From: D2472 sp964275585
GTDB lineage: Bacteria > Pseudomonadota > Gammaproteobacteria > Magnimaribacterales > D2472
Direction of reading: 5' to 3'
Assembly (NCBI GenBank): GCA_964275585.1
Contig: CAXYCJ010000013.1
Coordinates: forward strand, 1 to 64,000
Length of the DNA: 64,000 bases
Shown piece after piece: positions 23,648 to 33,568 of the stretch. The stretch's first letter is position 1, and the number at the start of each line of letters is the position of its first letter. The translations under genes were made by a program, and so were the position numbers. The notes under the pieces were generated by a model, which saw only the letters and a list, made by a program, of their open reading frames with translations, did not search any database and had not been told where the DNA came from.

Positions 23648-26109
23648 TCAGAGGCTTGGTCTATGGGATAAAAAAATTCTGGTTTGAGGTCACAAGCGGC
23701 GATCTATTAATACTGTTTTTATCTATTGCATTGGCTGTTACAGCAATTTCAAGTGTTGGTTTTTTAGGCGATCGCCTGCAATCTTCAATGAAGGAGCAAG
23801 CTTCTGTAATACTTGGCGCTGACCTGACTCTTCGCTCAGCTTCAACGCTTGGCCCAGACTATCTCTCACTAGCAAACACTCAAGGCTTAGAGACTGCGGA
23901 AACTGTATCTTTTTTGAGCATGGCAATAGCAAATGAAGATAATTTATTAAGCTCAATTAAAGCAACCACTCAGTCCTACCCTTTAAAGGGCAACCTGGTA
24001 ATATCCAAGTTCAGTGGCGAATTAATTACTCAAAAGGGTTCTCCGCCGTCCGGCCATCTCTGGGTTGAAGAAAAAATATCAGAAGCACTCGATTTAAAGC
24101 AAAATGGCGAGTTAATCGTTGGCAACAAAACTTTTGTTATTGACGGGATAATAAAAGATTTTCCCGATCGCAATTCAGGATTCTTTGGATTTTATCCAAC
24201 CGTCATAGTCAATCTGGATGACCTTGATGCAATGGGGATTATTCAAACAGGCAGCAGGGTTGTATATAGAAATTTATTTTCTGGAACAAAAAAAGATATA
24301 AATAATTTTCTGGCTCAAATCCAAGATATGCCATCGGAAATTAGATCCCAAAAATCAGAAGATGTCGGGGAGGATATGGGAGAGGCTCTTGAGAGCTCCA
24401 CAACATTTTTTAATCTTGCTAGCCTGTTCACTATTATCATTTCTGTAATTTCGTCAATGGTGGCGGTTCGAAGATATGCAGAACGCAACCTTCTCCAAAC
24501 TTCTTTGATGAAAGTATTCGGCGCTTCAAAGAAGTTTATTCTTGGGTCTCAAATGATGCAGCTCACTCTAATGGTTGTCTTAGCAACTTTAGCTGGATTA
24601 GGATTTGGATATTTATTGCAGTCGCTTTTAATAGGTGCTCTTCAAGGCATTATTACAACAGATTTGCCGCCTCCATCTCTAACTCCGGTCATCTTAGGCT
24701 TTGTCACATCATTTTGTGTGGTATTTGGAGTAGCATCTCCGTATTTAAAAATACTTAGTGAGTCACAGCCAATTAGAATATTGAGAAATGATTTCAACAT
24801 AGGCGTAACAAGAAATGCCATGATTTACCTGGTAGCTGCAATTACCATGTTTGTTTTCCTAATTATTGTTTTTAAAAACATTGAACTAATTTTTTATATA
24901 GTTGGCGCTTTGATTGGCCTAACCGCAGCGCTATTTATAATTGGCAAAGCTTTAATTTATTTCTTATCTTTTTTCAAATTATCATCAGGCATAGGTTGGA
25001 AATTGGGCTTAAAAAATATTGTTCATCGAGGAAATGAAAGCATCCTGCAAATTATTATTTTTGGACTATCATTGGTTTTTTTGCTTGTACTTGCTGAGAC
25101 AAGGACGGATCTCGTGGACTCTTGGACTGATACGTTGCAAGAAGATACCCCAAATAACTTTCTATTTAATATTCAAGAATATGATCTTGCGAATGTCTCT
25201 GAGTATCTCAATACCAAGGCCAAAATATTTCCAACATTTACACCCTTAATAAGAGGAAGGCTTCTTTCTGTTAAGCGCTTAGGCTCAGAGTCTCTGGACT
25301 CAGAAAATATTATGGAGCGAGAGGCCAATCTAACTTGGAAGGAAGAGTTGCCCGAAAGCAATGAAATCATTAAAGGCTTTTGGTGGAAAGAGGGTATTGC
25401 CGAAGCCGAAGTTTCTGTTGATGACAGAGTTGCTAAGTCAATGAACTTGGTCTTAGGAGATGAGCTTTATTTCTCAGCTGGGGGAACTAACTTTTATGCC
25501 ACGGTTACAAGTTTTAGAGAAGTGGAATGGGAAAGTTTTTCTCCAAACTTCTTTTTTATACTCTCACCAAGCATAGGCAGAACGCTTCCGAACTCCTACA
25601 TTACAAGCATTAAAATCCCAGAAAATAGCAGCACTATTAAAGACTTTATTGAGCGCTTTCCGACTATTACAAATATTGATATTGGCTCAGTAATTAAACA
25701 AGTTCAAAGTACAATTTCAAGCGCTTCATTGGCTGTTCAATACATCTTTGTTCTAGCTTTAGCGGCAGGTATTCTTGCTTTAATTGCTTCCATTTTTTCT
25801 AACACTGACCAACGGAAAAAAGAGGCGGCTATTTTGCATGCAATTGGAGCCAAGAGGTCTATTATTTTTCAAGCCGCAGCTTCAGAATTTTTAGTTTTAG
25901 GAATTCTATCTGCTTTAACGGCGGTTATTTCTGCAACCCTTTTATCAGCAATCATTTTTAGCCAGGTCTTAGAAATAAGCTATTCACCCAATCTAAATAT
26001 TCTTGGGTTTGGCTTCCTGTCCGGAGTAATGTTTATATTTTTGGCTGGAATTATTTCTATTAGAAAAACAATTTACACCTCACCCATGCTGACCTTAAGA
26101 GAAGTTTGA
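23644..26109 (+). CDS. ybbP: ABC transporter permease, YbbP-like (FtsX family)
   Basis: 821 residues. Large exporter-type permease with an N-terminal helix, a periplasmic domain, an FtsX block (about 250-370), central helices and a second FtsX block at the C-terminus (about 690-815) containing KKEAAILHAIGAKR, the usual coupling sequence. Partner of the overlapping YbbA ATPase. Confidence 0.93.
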   Translation: MIRGLVYGIKKFWFEVTSGDLLILFLSIALAVTAISSVGFLGDRLQSSMKEQASVILGADLTLRSASTLGPDYLSLANTQGLETAETVSFLSMAIANEDNLLSSIKATTQSYPLKGNLVISKFSGELITQKGSPPSGHLWVEEKISEALDLKQNGELIVGNKTFVIDGIIKDFPDRNSGFFGFYPTVIVNLDDLDAMGIIQTGSRVVYRNLFSGTKKDINNFLAQIQDMPSEIRSQKSEDVGEDMGEALESSTTFFNLASLFTIIISVISSMVAVRRYAERNLLQTSLMKVFGASKKFILGSQMMQLTLMVVLATLAGLGFGYLLQSLLIGALQGIITTDLPPPSLTPVILGFVTSFCVVFGVASPYLKILSESQPIRILRNDFNIGVTRNAMIYLVAAITMFVFLIIVFKNIELIFYIVGALIGLTAALFIIGKALIYFLSFFKLSSGIGWKLGLKNIVHRGNESILQIIIFGLSLVFLLVLAETRTDLVDSWTDTLQEDTPNNFLFNIQEYDLANVSEYLNTKAKIFPTFTPLIRGRLLSVKRLGSESLDSENIMEREANLTWKEELPESNEIIKGFWWKEGIAEAEVSVDDRVAKSMNLVLGDELYFSAGGTNFYATVTSFREVEWESFSPNFFFILSPSIGRTLPNSYITSIKIPENSSTIKDFIERFPTITNIDIGSVIKQVQSTISSASLAVQYIFVLALAAGILALIASIFSNTDQRKKEAAILHAIGAKRSIIFQAAASEFLVLGILSALTAVISATLLSAIIFSQVLEISYSPNLNILGFGFLSGVMFIFLAGIISIRKTIYTSPMLTLREV

Positions 26110-26140
26110 AAATAAGCATGATTAAAAGTGCATACGCAAA

Positions 26141-26458
26141 ATGAAAGACCATTCTTCTAGAAACAGCATTGAAGGAAATCTAATCAAGATTGAGAATCTG
26201 TACAAGTCTATTTTTACAGAGGTTGGCAGCACGTCGATTGAGCTTGGCAATAAACTGGTTTCTATCCGCCATGAAGATAGTACAAATGTTGATGCTGCGT
26301 CCCTAGAAATAATTGAACAAGACGACGGGTATATTATCTCTTATTGGGACGGTTACTCTCTAGCAGAAAAGATTGATGAAAAAGAAATACATCATGCATT
26401 AAAGACTTTTAAAAGACTTGCCAAGAAACTAGCAAAAAATTTACAGAGATTTAGTTAA
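26141..26458 (+). CDS. hypothetical protein
   Basis: 105 residues, soluble, acidic N-terminal two thirds and a basic Lys/Leu helix at the end (FKRLAKKLAKNLQRF). No family recognised. The central part (IIEQDDGYIISYWDGYSL) looks like a small beta sheet. No close operon partner: 31 bases after ybbP and 53 before the next gene. Confidence 0.6.
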   Translation: MKDHSSRNSIEGNLIKIENLYKSIFTEVGSTSIELGNKLVSIRHEDSTNVDAASLEIIEQDDGYIISYWDGYSLAEKIDEKEIHHALKTFKRLAKKLAKNLQRFS

Positions 26459-26511
26459 ATACAAAAAAATAGGGGTTGTTGTAAAATAAAATTTTTACAC
26501 TAGGTTTGAAT

Positions 26512-26895
26512 ATGAAAACACTTGTCGAAAGAGTGGAGCTTGATTGTTCTGCCACATACCTTTGGAGCATATTATCTGATGTTGGCAGATGTGATTGGGT
26601 GCCCACCATAGACAAGATAACCCTTGATGGCGACTGCAGGTTATTTGATATGGAAGGCATGGGGACAATTACAGAAAAAATACTCTTGAAGGATGATGAG
26701 AAGATGACCCTGCAATATTCAGCAATAGACACGCCAGCTCCTATTGAACATCATCTAGCTACAATGAAAATTCTTCCTAACAATAATTCAAGTTGCTCTC
26801 TTGAGTGGACAACGGAAATTGAACCTGAGATATTCACAGACAGCATCCACCAGGGAATGTTAGTTTCAATCGAAGGCATAAAAAAAATTCTTTAA
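26512..26895 (+). CDS. SRPBCC family protein (polyketide cyclase-like)
   Basis: 127 residues from ATG 26512 (a TTG two codons earlier is also in frame). VELDCSATYLWSILSDVGRCDWVP is the typical opening of START-like helix-grip proteins that bind hydrophobic ligands. The rest alternates beta strands and ends with a long helix. Ligand unknown. GTAAAATA and TACACT upstream are only a weak promoter. Confidence 0.75.
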   Translation: MKTLVERVELDCSATYLWSILSDVGRCDWVPTIDKITLDGDCRLFDMEGMGTITEKILLKDDEKMTLQYSAIDTPAPIEHHLATMKILPNNNSSCSLEWTTEIEPEIFTDSIHQGMLVSIEGIKKIL

Positions 26896-26907
26896 AACAA
26901 ATAATTT

Positions 26908-27546
26908 ATGAACTGTATTGTTTGTAATCACGAAGCATCAAAAAGTTTTCAAACCTCTGACACTAGAACATATTGGGAGTGTAAATACTGTTTAGCAAAA
27001 TTTTTAGATCCAAGCCTCTATATAGAATCTAGCATTGAAAAAAAGCGCTATCTAGAACACGACAATAGGGTTGATGATGAAGCCTATAGATCCTTTCTAT
27101 CAAGATTAGCCAATCCACTTCAAAACAAAATCTCTGTTGGCGATAAAGGCCTTGATTTTGGATGCGGCCATGGGCCAGCATTAGCAGATATGCTTCAGAT
27201 AGATGGGTTTCAGGTTGATCTATACGATCCATTTTTCTTTCCAGACAAAAAAATATTTTCTAAAAAATATAATTTTATTACCTGCACGGAAACAGCGGAG
27301 CACTTTCATAATCCTTATCAAGAATTTAATACTCTTGATAATCTATTGGTGCCTGGTGGATGGCTTGGGATCATGACATGCTTTCTAACAACAGACGAAG
27401 CCTTTGAAAGTTGGTACTATAGAAGAGACCCAACGCATGTCACGTTTTATTGTGAAAAAACTTTTGAGGTCATAGCCTCACAGCGAAATTGGCATTATGA
27501 GATTGCATCAAAGGACATAGTTTTGCTACAAAAATCAAATGAATAA
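26908..27546 (+). CDS. methyltransferase with an N-terminal zinc ribbon
   Basis: 212 residues. Cys3, Cys6, Cys25 and Cys28 (two C-x-x-C pairs) form a zinc ribbon, followed by a class I SAM fold with GLDFGCGHGPALADML near 82-97 and TCTETAEHFHNPYQEF, as in Methyltransf_23 proteins. Substrate unknown. The stop lies 8 bases inside the next gene. Confidence 0.87.
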   Translation: MNCIVCNHEASKSFQTSDTRTYWECKYCLAKFLDPSLYIESSIEKKRYLEHDNRVDDEAYRSFLSRLANPLQNKISVGDKGLDFGCGHGPALADMLQIDGFQVDLYDPFFFPDKKIFSKKYNFITCTETAEHFHNPYQEFNTLDNLLVPGGWLGIMTCFLTTDEAFESWYYRRDPTHVTFYCEKTFEVIASQRNWHYEIASKDIVLLQKSNE

Positions 27547-28852
27547 AGCTCCCATTTCATTCCTACAAAGACTTAAGTTTATAGGCCCAAGCGTTGTTGT
27601 GACTGGCAGCGTGGTGGGTAGTGGCGCTATAGTCCTGGCTCCCTTGCTTGGAGCGGCAACAGGTTTCACTTTGCTTTGGTGGCTCCTTTTAAGCCTTTGG
27701 AGCAAGCCCTTAATTCAAGCTGAAATTAGTAGATATGTGATTTCGACCAATCAAACATTTCTAGAAGCTTTCTCTGACATGCCCGGACCTAAGACAAACA
27801 TTCAGGGCAAAAAGGCCTCTTGGCTGGTTTGGTTTATGTTTATAGGAGTTGTTCCCTCAATAGCTGGAATGGGAGGTCTTGCTGGGGCAGTTGCAGACGC
27901 AGGGCACATGATGATTCCTCTTTTAAGCGTTGAAGCCTGGGTCATAGCCTCTTGTTTTATTACCTGGCTTATTCTTTATATCGGTTCATACCAATCTCTG
28001 GAAAAAATCTTATTGGCCATGGTTTTCTTTTTCTCGGTGGTCACATTAATTATTGCCATATCCATGCAATCAACAACTTATGCAATTACCAGCGAACAAA
28101 TACTTGTAGGGCTTTCATTCTCATTTCCATTTGAACATGCAGCATTGGCTCTAGCGGTCTTTGGTTTCACAGGTATAAGCTATGGAGAAATCATGGCATA
28201 CACTTACTGGTGCTTAGAAAAAGGGTATGCAAATCACGGCGACAACAAAGACGAGAAAAAAGCTTGGATTAAGGTTATGCAAACAGATGTTTGGGCCACG
28301 GTATTTTTTGTAACTATTGGAACGCTGCCATTCTTCCTTTTAGGAGCAGCCGTTTTACATACCCTTGGGCTTTATCCTCCGCCAGGCGGTGACATTATTC
28401 AAACCTTGTTAAGTATCTTTACAACAATCCTAGGAAGTTGGGCAAAATGGTTTTTTATTCCCCTAGCTTTTTTTGTGCTCTTTTCAACCTTACTTTCTGG
28501 TACAGCAGCTTTTACACGAACAATTTCAGATTATTTAATATCCATGGGCCTGGTAGCAGAACAAGAAGATACGCGTAGCTCGTTGATTAAAATTACGGCA
28601 TTTGTGATTCCAATGTTTTCAGCTATCGCTTATTTCTTGCTACCGAACCCAATGACACTGCTTTTAATTGCTGGCATATGGGCCGCCCTTGGACTTCCAA
28701 TTATTAATATTGGTGCTTTATATTTAACAAGTAGGCTCAGCAAGGAGTTGCAGCCCAAGCTCATAACCAAACTAATACTTTGGATAACTCTCATTCTTCA
28801 ACTTTCAATGGCAATGTTAATTTTATTTAGCCAGATAATTGGTTTTAGTTAG
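27539..28852 (+). CDS. NRAMP-related membrane transporter
   Basis: 437 residues with about eleven membrane helices and the overall NRAMP layout. Helix 1 has GSVVGSGAIVLAP where metal-transporting NRAMPs have the DPGN motif, and helix 6 lacks the usual M-P-H. So metal specificity probably differs from manganese or iron transporters. It overlaps the methyltransferase gene by 8 bases. Confidence 0.8.
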   Translation: MNKAPISFLQRLKFIGPSVVVTGSVVGSGAIVLAPLLGAATGFTLLWWLLLSLWSKPLIQAEISRYVISTNQTFLEAFSDMPGPKTNIQGKKASWLVWFMFIGVVPSIAGMGGLAGAVADAGHMMIPLLSVEAWVIASCFITWLILYIGSYQSLEKILLAMVFFFSVVTLIIAISMQSTTYAITSEQILVGLSFSFPFEHAALALAVFGFTGISYGEIMAYTYWCLEKGYANHGDNKDEKKAWIKVMQTDVWATVFFVTIGTLPFFLLGAAVLHTLGLYPPPGGDIIQTLLSIFTTILGSWAKWFFIPLAFFVLFSTLLSGTAAFTRTISDYLISMGLVAEQEDTRSSLIKITAFVIPMFSAIAYFLLPNPMTLLLIAGIWAALGLPIINIGALYLTSRLSKELQPKLITKLILWITLILQLSMAMLILFSQIIGFS

Positions 28853-28916
28853 GCTCAGATTTTTAAAAACACTCTTTATGACATAAAATGCTTGGGCTAA
28901 ATTAAGGATAAGTTAA

Positions 28917-29576
28917 ATGAGTAAATCAACCACCAACAGACCTTTTATCCATCCCGAGGGATGGAAGTTTGCAGGAATATTTTTTGTTACTTCAATGGCC
29001 GCATTGATGCTTTGGGTGCCTCTTGCAGCTATAGGTTTCTTGCTTACTCTTTTTACCCTTTGGTTTTTTCGTGACCCAGAAAGAAATACCCCTCAAGACG
29101 CAAATTTAATTATTAGCTCAGCAGATGGAAAAGTTTGCTTAATAGATGAAGCTTACCCACCAGAGGAGCTTTCAATGGATTCTCAAAAGATGAAGCGAAT
29201 CTGCGTTTTTATGAATGTATTTAATGTTCACGTAAACCGAAGCCCGATTGCAGGAGAAGCTGAAGATATTGTTTACAAAAAAGGACAATTCTTAAATGCA
29301 AGCTTGGATAAGGCCAGCGATAAAAATGAAAGGAGTAGCCTGATTATTAATTCTGATAGCGGAACGAAAATTATTGTTGTACAAATAGCAGGCTTAATTG
29401 CTAGAAGAATTCTTGGATTCATCTCTATAAATCATAACCTTGCTCAGGGCGAGAGGTTTGGACTCATAAGATTTGGCTCAAGGGTTGATATTTACATGCC
29501 ACTCGATGCAGTTACAAAATGCATGGTTGGAGACAAAGTAACTGCTGGGGAGTCAGCGCTGGCTTCTTTAAAATAA
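28917..29576 (+). CDS. psd: phosphatidylserine decarboxylase, short form
   Basis: Makes phosphatidylethanolamine from phosphatidylserine. 219 residues: one N-terminal membrane hairpin, then the catalytic domain with MNVFNVHVNRSP (about 101-112). Autocleavage to give the pyruvoyl group is expected at the Gly-Ser near 187-188 (RFGSRVD). This is the compact form rather than the roughly 320-residue enterobacterial enzyme. AAGGAT precedes the ATG. The next gene supplies its substrate. Confidence 0.93.
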   Translation: MSKSTTNRPFIHPEGWKFAGIFFVTSMAALMLWVPLAAIGFLLTLFTLWFFRDPERNTPQDANLIISSADGKVCLIDEAYPPEELSMDSQKMKRICVFMNVFNVHVNRSPIAGEAEDIVYKKGQFLNASLDKASDKNERSSLIINSDSGTKIIVVQIAGLIARRILGFISINHNLAQGERFGLIRFGSRVDIYMPLDAVTKCMVGDKVTAGESALASLK

Positions 29577-29581
29577 GATAG

Positions 29582-30307
29582 ATGAAAAGAATAGATTTTA
29601 AGGTTCTGCTTCCAAATATCATCACCCTCTCTGGGCTCAGTTTTGGTTTAAGTTCCATAAGATTTGCCCTTGAGTCAGACTTTAATTTAGCAATTGTTTG
29701 CATTTTACTTGCCGGAGTTTGCGACGTGTTAGATGGAATGCTGGCTAGACATCTGCATAGCGAATCAGATCTTGGGGCTCAATTAGATTCTCTTTCAGAT
29801 TTCCTAAGCTTTGGCGTTGCTCCAGGGCTGCTTGTGTACATGTCTATTTTTAATCAGGAAAGCAGCATAGGTGCTTTTGCTTGCCTGGTCTTCATTATTT
29901 TTTCCTGCTTCAGGCTGGCGCTATACAATGTTCGTCTTGAAGAATCCAAGGCAGCTGATGGAGCGCCTGAGCACTTTTTTACTGGAATACCAACACCCGT
30001 AGGAGCAGTTTTAATTCTCCTGCCTTTAACCCATTCATTCATGGGCTATAACTGGGCTTATGAAAATCTGAGCTTTGTTGCTGGATATATAATTTTAATC
30101 AGCGGTTTGTTGGTAAGCAGAATCCCAACTTTTTCAATTAAAAGAAAACAGTTATTTGTTCAATCAAGGCTTATATTTTTTGTCCTGTTTTCTGTGACTG
30201 CATTAGGCATGATTAATTTCCTGTGGATCACTATGAATATTTTAGCCTTGATTTATTTGCTAACAATTCCATTTTCAATACTTGCCTGGCAAAGCGGTTC
30301 TAAGTAG
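29582..30307 (+). CDS. pssA: CDP-diacylglycerol-serine O-phosphatidyltransferase
   Basis: 241 residues, integral membrane CDP-alcohol phosphatidyltransferase. The full catalytic motif is present at about 49-72: D-G-x2-A-R-x8-G-x3-D-x3-D. Produces phosphatidylserine, which psd 5 bases upstream decarboxylates, so the two genes give the complete phosphatidylethanolamine branch. Confidence 0.93.
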   Translation: MKRIDFKVLLPNIITLSGLSFGLSSIRFALESDFNLAIVCILLAGVCDVLDGMLARHLHSESDLGAQLDSLSDFLSFGVAPGLLVYMSIFNQESSIGAFACLVFIIFSCFRLALYNVRLEESKAADGAPEHFFTGIPTPVGAVLILLPLTHSFMGYNWAYENLSFVAGYIILISGLLVSRIPTFSIKRKQLFVQSRLIFFVLFSVTALGMINFLWITMNILALIYLLTIPFSILAWQSGSK

Positions 30308-30346
30308 AAACCCCTTTTTATTAAACAAGCATCGTTTGCAAACTAA

Positions 30347-30943
30347 CTACTTGGTGTATTTGTAATAGCCTTCTACAGGAATCATCAAGTGCGCATAATC
30401 AGTCCCCGCAAACATTACATACGGCGCTCCGATCATAAAATTAGTAGAAAATTTTTCGATGGTAGTTGGATCTTTTGGCATCAACATTAAATGTGGTCCA
30501 GACTCAATCCATTCGCCAGGAGTTGAATCCTCCTTATTAAAGACCCCAGCCTTAGTGTTATCTTCTCCCATATCTCCATTGAGCATCCACATGTAAGTAT
30601 CTCTTTCCATCTTTGGTTTTACACCTTGCATGTATGCCATCATCCATTTCATGCCTTCATCATCATGGCAAGCTGCCATCGCTTCATGTGGGTTCTTCCA
30701 GCCTTTTTTTGGATAAGGTCTTGGATTTCCAGATTGACATGTCCAGCCATTGCTGCCCTCTCTGAGAACTTTTCCACCCGCACCTATGATTGCAGCATTA
30801 TTGCCAATAAACGTAGGAGCGGCACTGGAATAGGCCCAAATTTGCCACTTGTCAGAAGTGTGAGGGCCGTATGGTTGCGCGGCAGAAAGACTTAGCGACA
30901 TTACAACTGCTACTAAAGAAAATATTTTTAATTTTGCATGCAT
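30347..30943 (-). CDS. exported protein, unknown
   Basis: 198 residues starting at ATG 30943, preceded by AGGAGA, which gives a Sec signal peptide (MHAKLKIFSLVAVVMSLSLSA); a frame open to 31036 is an artefact extension. The mature part, from AAQPYGPH, contains Cys in SNGWTCQSG and AACHDDEG, many Met and Trp residues, and YMWMLNGDMGEDN. I recognise no named family. Divergent from the next gene with 49 bases between. Confidence 0.75.
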   Translation of the reverse strand: MHAKLKIFSLVAVVMSLSLSAAQPYGPHTSDKWQIWAYSSAAPTFIGNNAAIIGAGGKVLREGSNGWTCQSGNPRPYPKKGWKNPHEAMAACHDDEGMKWMMAYMQGVKPKMERDTYMWMLNGDMGEDNTKAGVFNKEDSTPGEWIESGPHLMLMPKDPTTIEKFSTNFMIGAPYVMFAGTDYAHLMIPVEGYYKYTK

Positions 30944-30992
30944 TTTTATTTCTCCTATAAACGCTCTATGATTATTTAAGAGATAAATTACC

Positions 30993-31295
30993 ATGAACAC
31001 TTTTCTTAGAATTATTGCATATTTTTGCATTGGCACAACACCCCTTCAAATTGGAATCGTCCTATGGGGGCTTTGGATAGTAAGCACGACAGATTTTGGA
31101 ATCTTGTCCTTGTCACACATAGAGTTTTTTAAAAACCACTTCACCGTTTTTATGCTTGTTGTCGATTGGTTATACACTTGGCTTTGGAATCCTTATCTGG
31201 ATTTTATTTTTTCTCTTCCGGTGGTCATAGTCCAAACAGTTAAAGCGATTGTAAGTACGTGGCTGGGTTTTTGGATTTTAAATAAAATAAATTAA
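30993..31295 (+). CDS. small membrane protein, unknown
   Basis: 100 residues, two to three hydrophobic segments (about 8-33, 50-66, 72-95) with many aromatic residues. No family recognised. It ends 4 bases before the DUF3089 gene and is probably cotranscribed with it. Confidence 0.65.
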   Translation: MNTFLRIIAYFCIGTTPLQIGIVLWGLWIVSTTDFGILSLSHIEFFKNHFTVFMLVVDWLYTWLWNPYLDFIFSLPVVIVQTVKAIVSTWLGFWILNKIN

Positions 31296-31299
31296 TACT

Positions 31300-32457
31300 A
31301 TGAAAAAAATTATTGTCACTATTGCTGTTCTTTTGTCTGCAATCGGAATATGGGTTTATCCGTACTTTGATGATTTAAGGGATCAGGGCCTAACCATGGA
31401 CATTGCTTACGATTATTTTTTTAGTGGGCCTGATCATGCTTTTGACTCAAGTCTAGCGGTTGAGCAACTAGACTACTCACAAACTAGCTCATGGGCAGCT
31501 TTGCCATCAATGAAAGACGAGGCAGACATGATTCCCAAAGGTGAGAGCGGCATAGATCAAAATGATGCTCCGGTCGATGTATTTTTTGTCCATCCAACTG
31601 GTTACTTGAAAGGTGATAACTGGACAGATCCACTAGAAGAAAAATCAGCAACCAAGGAGAACACTCAATGGATGATGGCCAACCAGGCAAGTGCTTACAA
31701 TGGATGTTGCAGTGTCTATGCTCCCCATTATCGCCAAGCATCAATTTATAGTTATTTTGGTTCTGACGAGCTTAGAGCAGAGGTCCATGATTTTGTTTAT
31801 CAAGATGTTAAAAAATCATTCGAGTATTTTGTTAAGAACCTTAGCAATGGTCGACCATTTATTATTGCCAGTCACAGTCAGGGGACACATCATTCAATTC
31901 GCTTATTGGCTGAGGAGATCGACTCGTCAGACCTATATCCAAGAATGGTAGGGGCTTATATTATTGGGGGCATGATATCTAAAGACTGGATGAATAATAT
32001 GGTAAATATTGAGGTATGTGAGAGCGCTGAACAGGTTGGGTGTTTGGTTCACTGGGACACGTTAAATGTTACCCAAATAAACAAAGAAATGCCTATATAT
32101 CAAAACAACATATGCGTTAACCCCATTACATGGAAAAATGAAGGCTCTCTGTCAGAACTCAAAGATGCAAAAGGTGCTGTATATGTTTCAGGAAAATTTT
32201 TACTAGGATTCTCTGGGGATGATGGGCCAACAGATCAGACATTTACTCCTTTAGAGGCTCCTGTAAAAAAATATGTTCAGGCTCAATGCAAAGATGGAGC
32301 ACTATTTGCCTCAGATCAAACAGGCACAACATTTCAAACATTTAGCGGATCAGGCGGAAATTACCATGGTTTAGACTATGCTCTTTTTTACATGGACATT
32401 AGAGAAAATGCTAAGTTAAAAGTATCAACGTATCTTAATTCTTTAGAAGTGCAATAG
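31300..32457 (+). CDS. DUF3089 alpha/beta hydrolase-like protein
   Basis: 385 residues with an N-terminal membrane anchor or signal (about 5-20). DVFFVHPTGYL near 84-94, AYNGCCSVYAPHYRQAS and the nucleophile elbow ASHSQGTHH near 189-197 are the conserved blocks of DUF3089. Probably a periplasmic lipase-like hydrolase; substrate unknown. Confidence 0.88.
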   Translation: MKKIIVTIAVLLSAIGIWVYPYFDDLRDQGLTMDIAYDYFFSGPDHAFDSSLAVEQLDYSQTSSWAALPSMKDEADMIPKGESGIDQNDAPVDVFFVHPTGYLKGDNWTDPLEEKSATKENTQWMMANQASAYNGCCSVYAPHYRQASIYSYFGSDELRAEVHDFVYQDVKKSFEYFVKNLSNGRPFIIASHSQGTHHSIRLLAEEIDSSDLYPRMVGAYIIGGMISKDWMNNMVNIEVCESAEQVGCLVHWDTLNVTQINKEMPIYQNNICVNPITWKNEGSLSELKDAKGAVYVSGKFLLGFSGDDGPTDQTFTPLEAPVKKYVQAQCKDGALFASDQTGTTFQTFSGSGGNYHGLDYALFYMDIRENAKLKVSTYLNSLEVQ

Positions 32458-32466
32458 AGGTAAATC

Positions 32467-32793
32467 ATGTCTTCATATCTAGCACTGCTTGGAGCCATTA
32501 TATTTGAGGTCATGGGAACTTTATTGCTGCCAGCCACAAAAGAGTTTACAGCCACCATTCCTACTATTGTTATGAGCGCTAGCTATATTGCATCATTTTA
32601 TTTTTTAACTCTGGCTCTAAAAACAATCCCCTTGGCAATAGTTTATGCGTGTTGGAGCGGGGTGGGCATTATGGCGATAGCTATCCTATCTTATTTTATT
32701 TACGGGCAGAGCCTAAGCTGGCAGTCCATTCTAGGAATACTCTTAATAATAAATGGGGTTATTCTTGTTAATATATACTCCACCAATCCATAA
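32467..32793 (+). CDS. small multidrug resistance (SMR/EmrE-type) transporter
   Basis: 108 residues, four membrane helices. The essential membrane Glu14 is present (GAIIFEVMGT) and helix 3-4 have YACWSGVGIM and GILLIINGVIL typical of SMR pumps, which exchange lipophilic cations for protons. Works as a homodimer or with a second SMR subunit, none of which is adjacent. Confidence 0.9.
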   Translation: MSSYLALLGAIIFEVMGTLLLPATKEFTATIPTIVMSASYIASFYFLTLALKTIPLAIVYACWSGVGIMAIAILSYFIYGQSLSWQSILGILLIINGVILVNIYSTNP

Positions 32794-32807
32794 AACAGGG
32801 GCACATT

Positions 32808-33506
32808 ATGACTTCAGAAATCGCAACTTTAAGCCAAGAAAATAATGTTTCAATTATTAGACTTGATGATGGAAAAGCGAATGCATTTTCCTATGAAATG
32901 CTTAGCAGGTTTAATGAACTACTTGCAGAGGTTCCAAGAGATTCAGGCTCATTGATAATTACCGGTAGAGACGGGTTATTTTCAGGCGGCTTTGATCTTA
33001 AGACTCTTGCTACCGGTGACATGGAAAAAATTCGCAAGATGGTCATTTTAGGTTATAAAACTTTGTTAGATCTTTATGGTTTTGATAGACCTATTATTGC
33101 TGCAGTTTCTGGACACTCAATTGCGCTTGGTTTATTTGTAACTTGTTGTGCAGATTATAGGATTGCGATAGATGGACAATACATATGCCAGGCCAATGAA
33201 GTTAGGAACAATATGGATATTCCAACTCAAATAATGGAAATATTAAAAGCCAGAGTAAATAAAAATTATTTTTATCCTGCCGTCTATCATTCGGATGCAT
33301 ATTCCATGAAAGACTCTATTGCAGTTGGCTACATTGATGAGGTTGTTTCAGAAGATAAGTTTATGGACAGGGTCATGGAAAAGGCTGCAGAATTATCTTC
33401 TCTACCACATCCATTTTATGTACATACAAAACATTTTGCTCAAGGTGATGTAATACAGAAAATCACAGATGCAATTAAAAAATACGAAAACCTAACAGCC
33501 CCTTAG
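32808..33506 (+). CDS. enoyl-CoA hydratase/isomerase (crotonase) family protein
   Basis: 232 residues. LIITGRDGLFSGGFDL forms the first oxyanion-hole segment and VSGHSIALG the second. The acidic catalytic residues of standard hydratases are not evident, so activity may be a different crotonase reaction. Short compared with the usual 255-260 residues. CAGGGGCAC lies upstream of the ATG. Confidence 0.85.
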   Translation: MTSEIATLSQENNVSIIRLDDGKANAFSYEMLSRFNELLAEVPRDSGSLIITGRDGLFSGGFDLKTLATGDMEKIRKMVILGYKTLLDLYGFDRPIIAAVSGHSIALGLFVTCCADYRIAIDGQYICQANEVRNNMDIPTQIMEILKARVNKNYFYPAVYHSDAYSMKDSIAVGYIDEVVSEDKFMDRVMEKAAELSSLPHPFYVHTKHFAQGDVIQKITDAIKKYENLTAP

Positions 33507-33568
33507 GAAATTGCTGATCCTGTTTCACAGATTAGAACTAACGAGTAAAAACCTATAGACTAATCCCA

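Noticed and set aside
30626..30895. Plus-strand frame of 89 codons opposite the exported protein at 30347-30943
   Set aside because: The minus strand has a signal peptide and ribosome binding site; the plus frame has neither.
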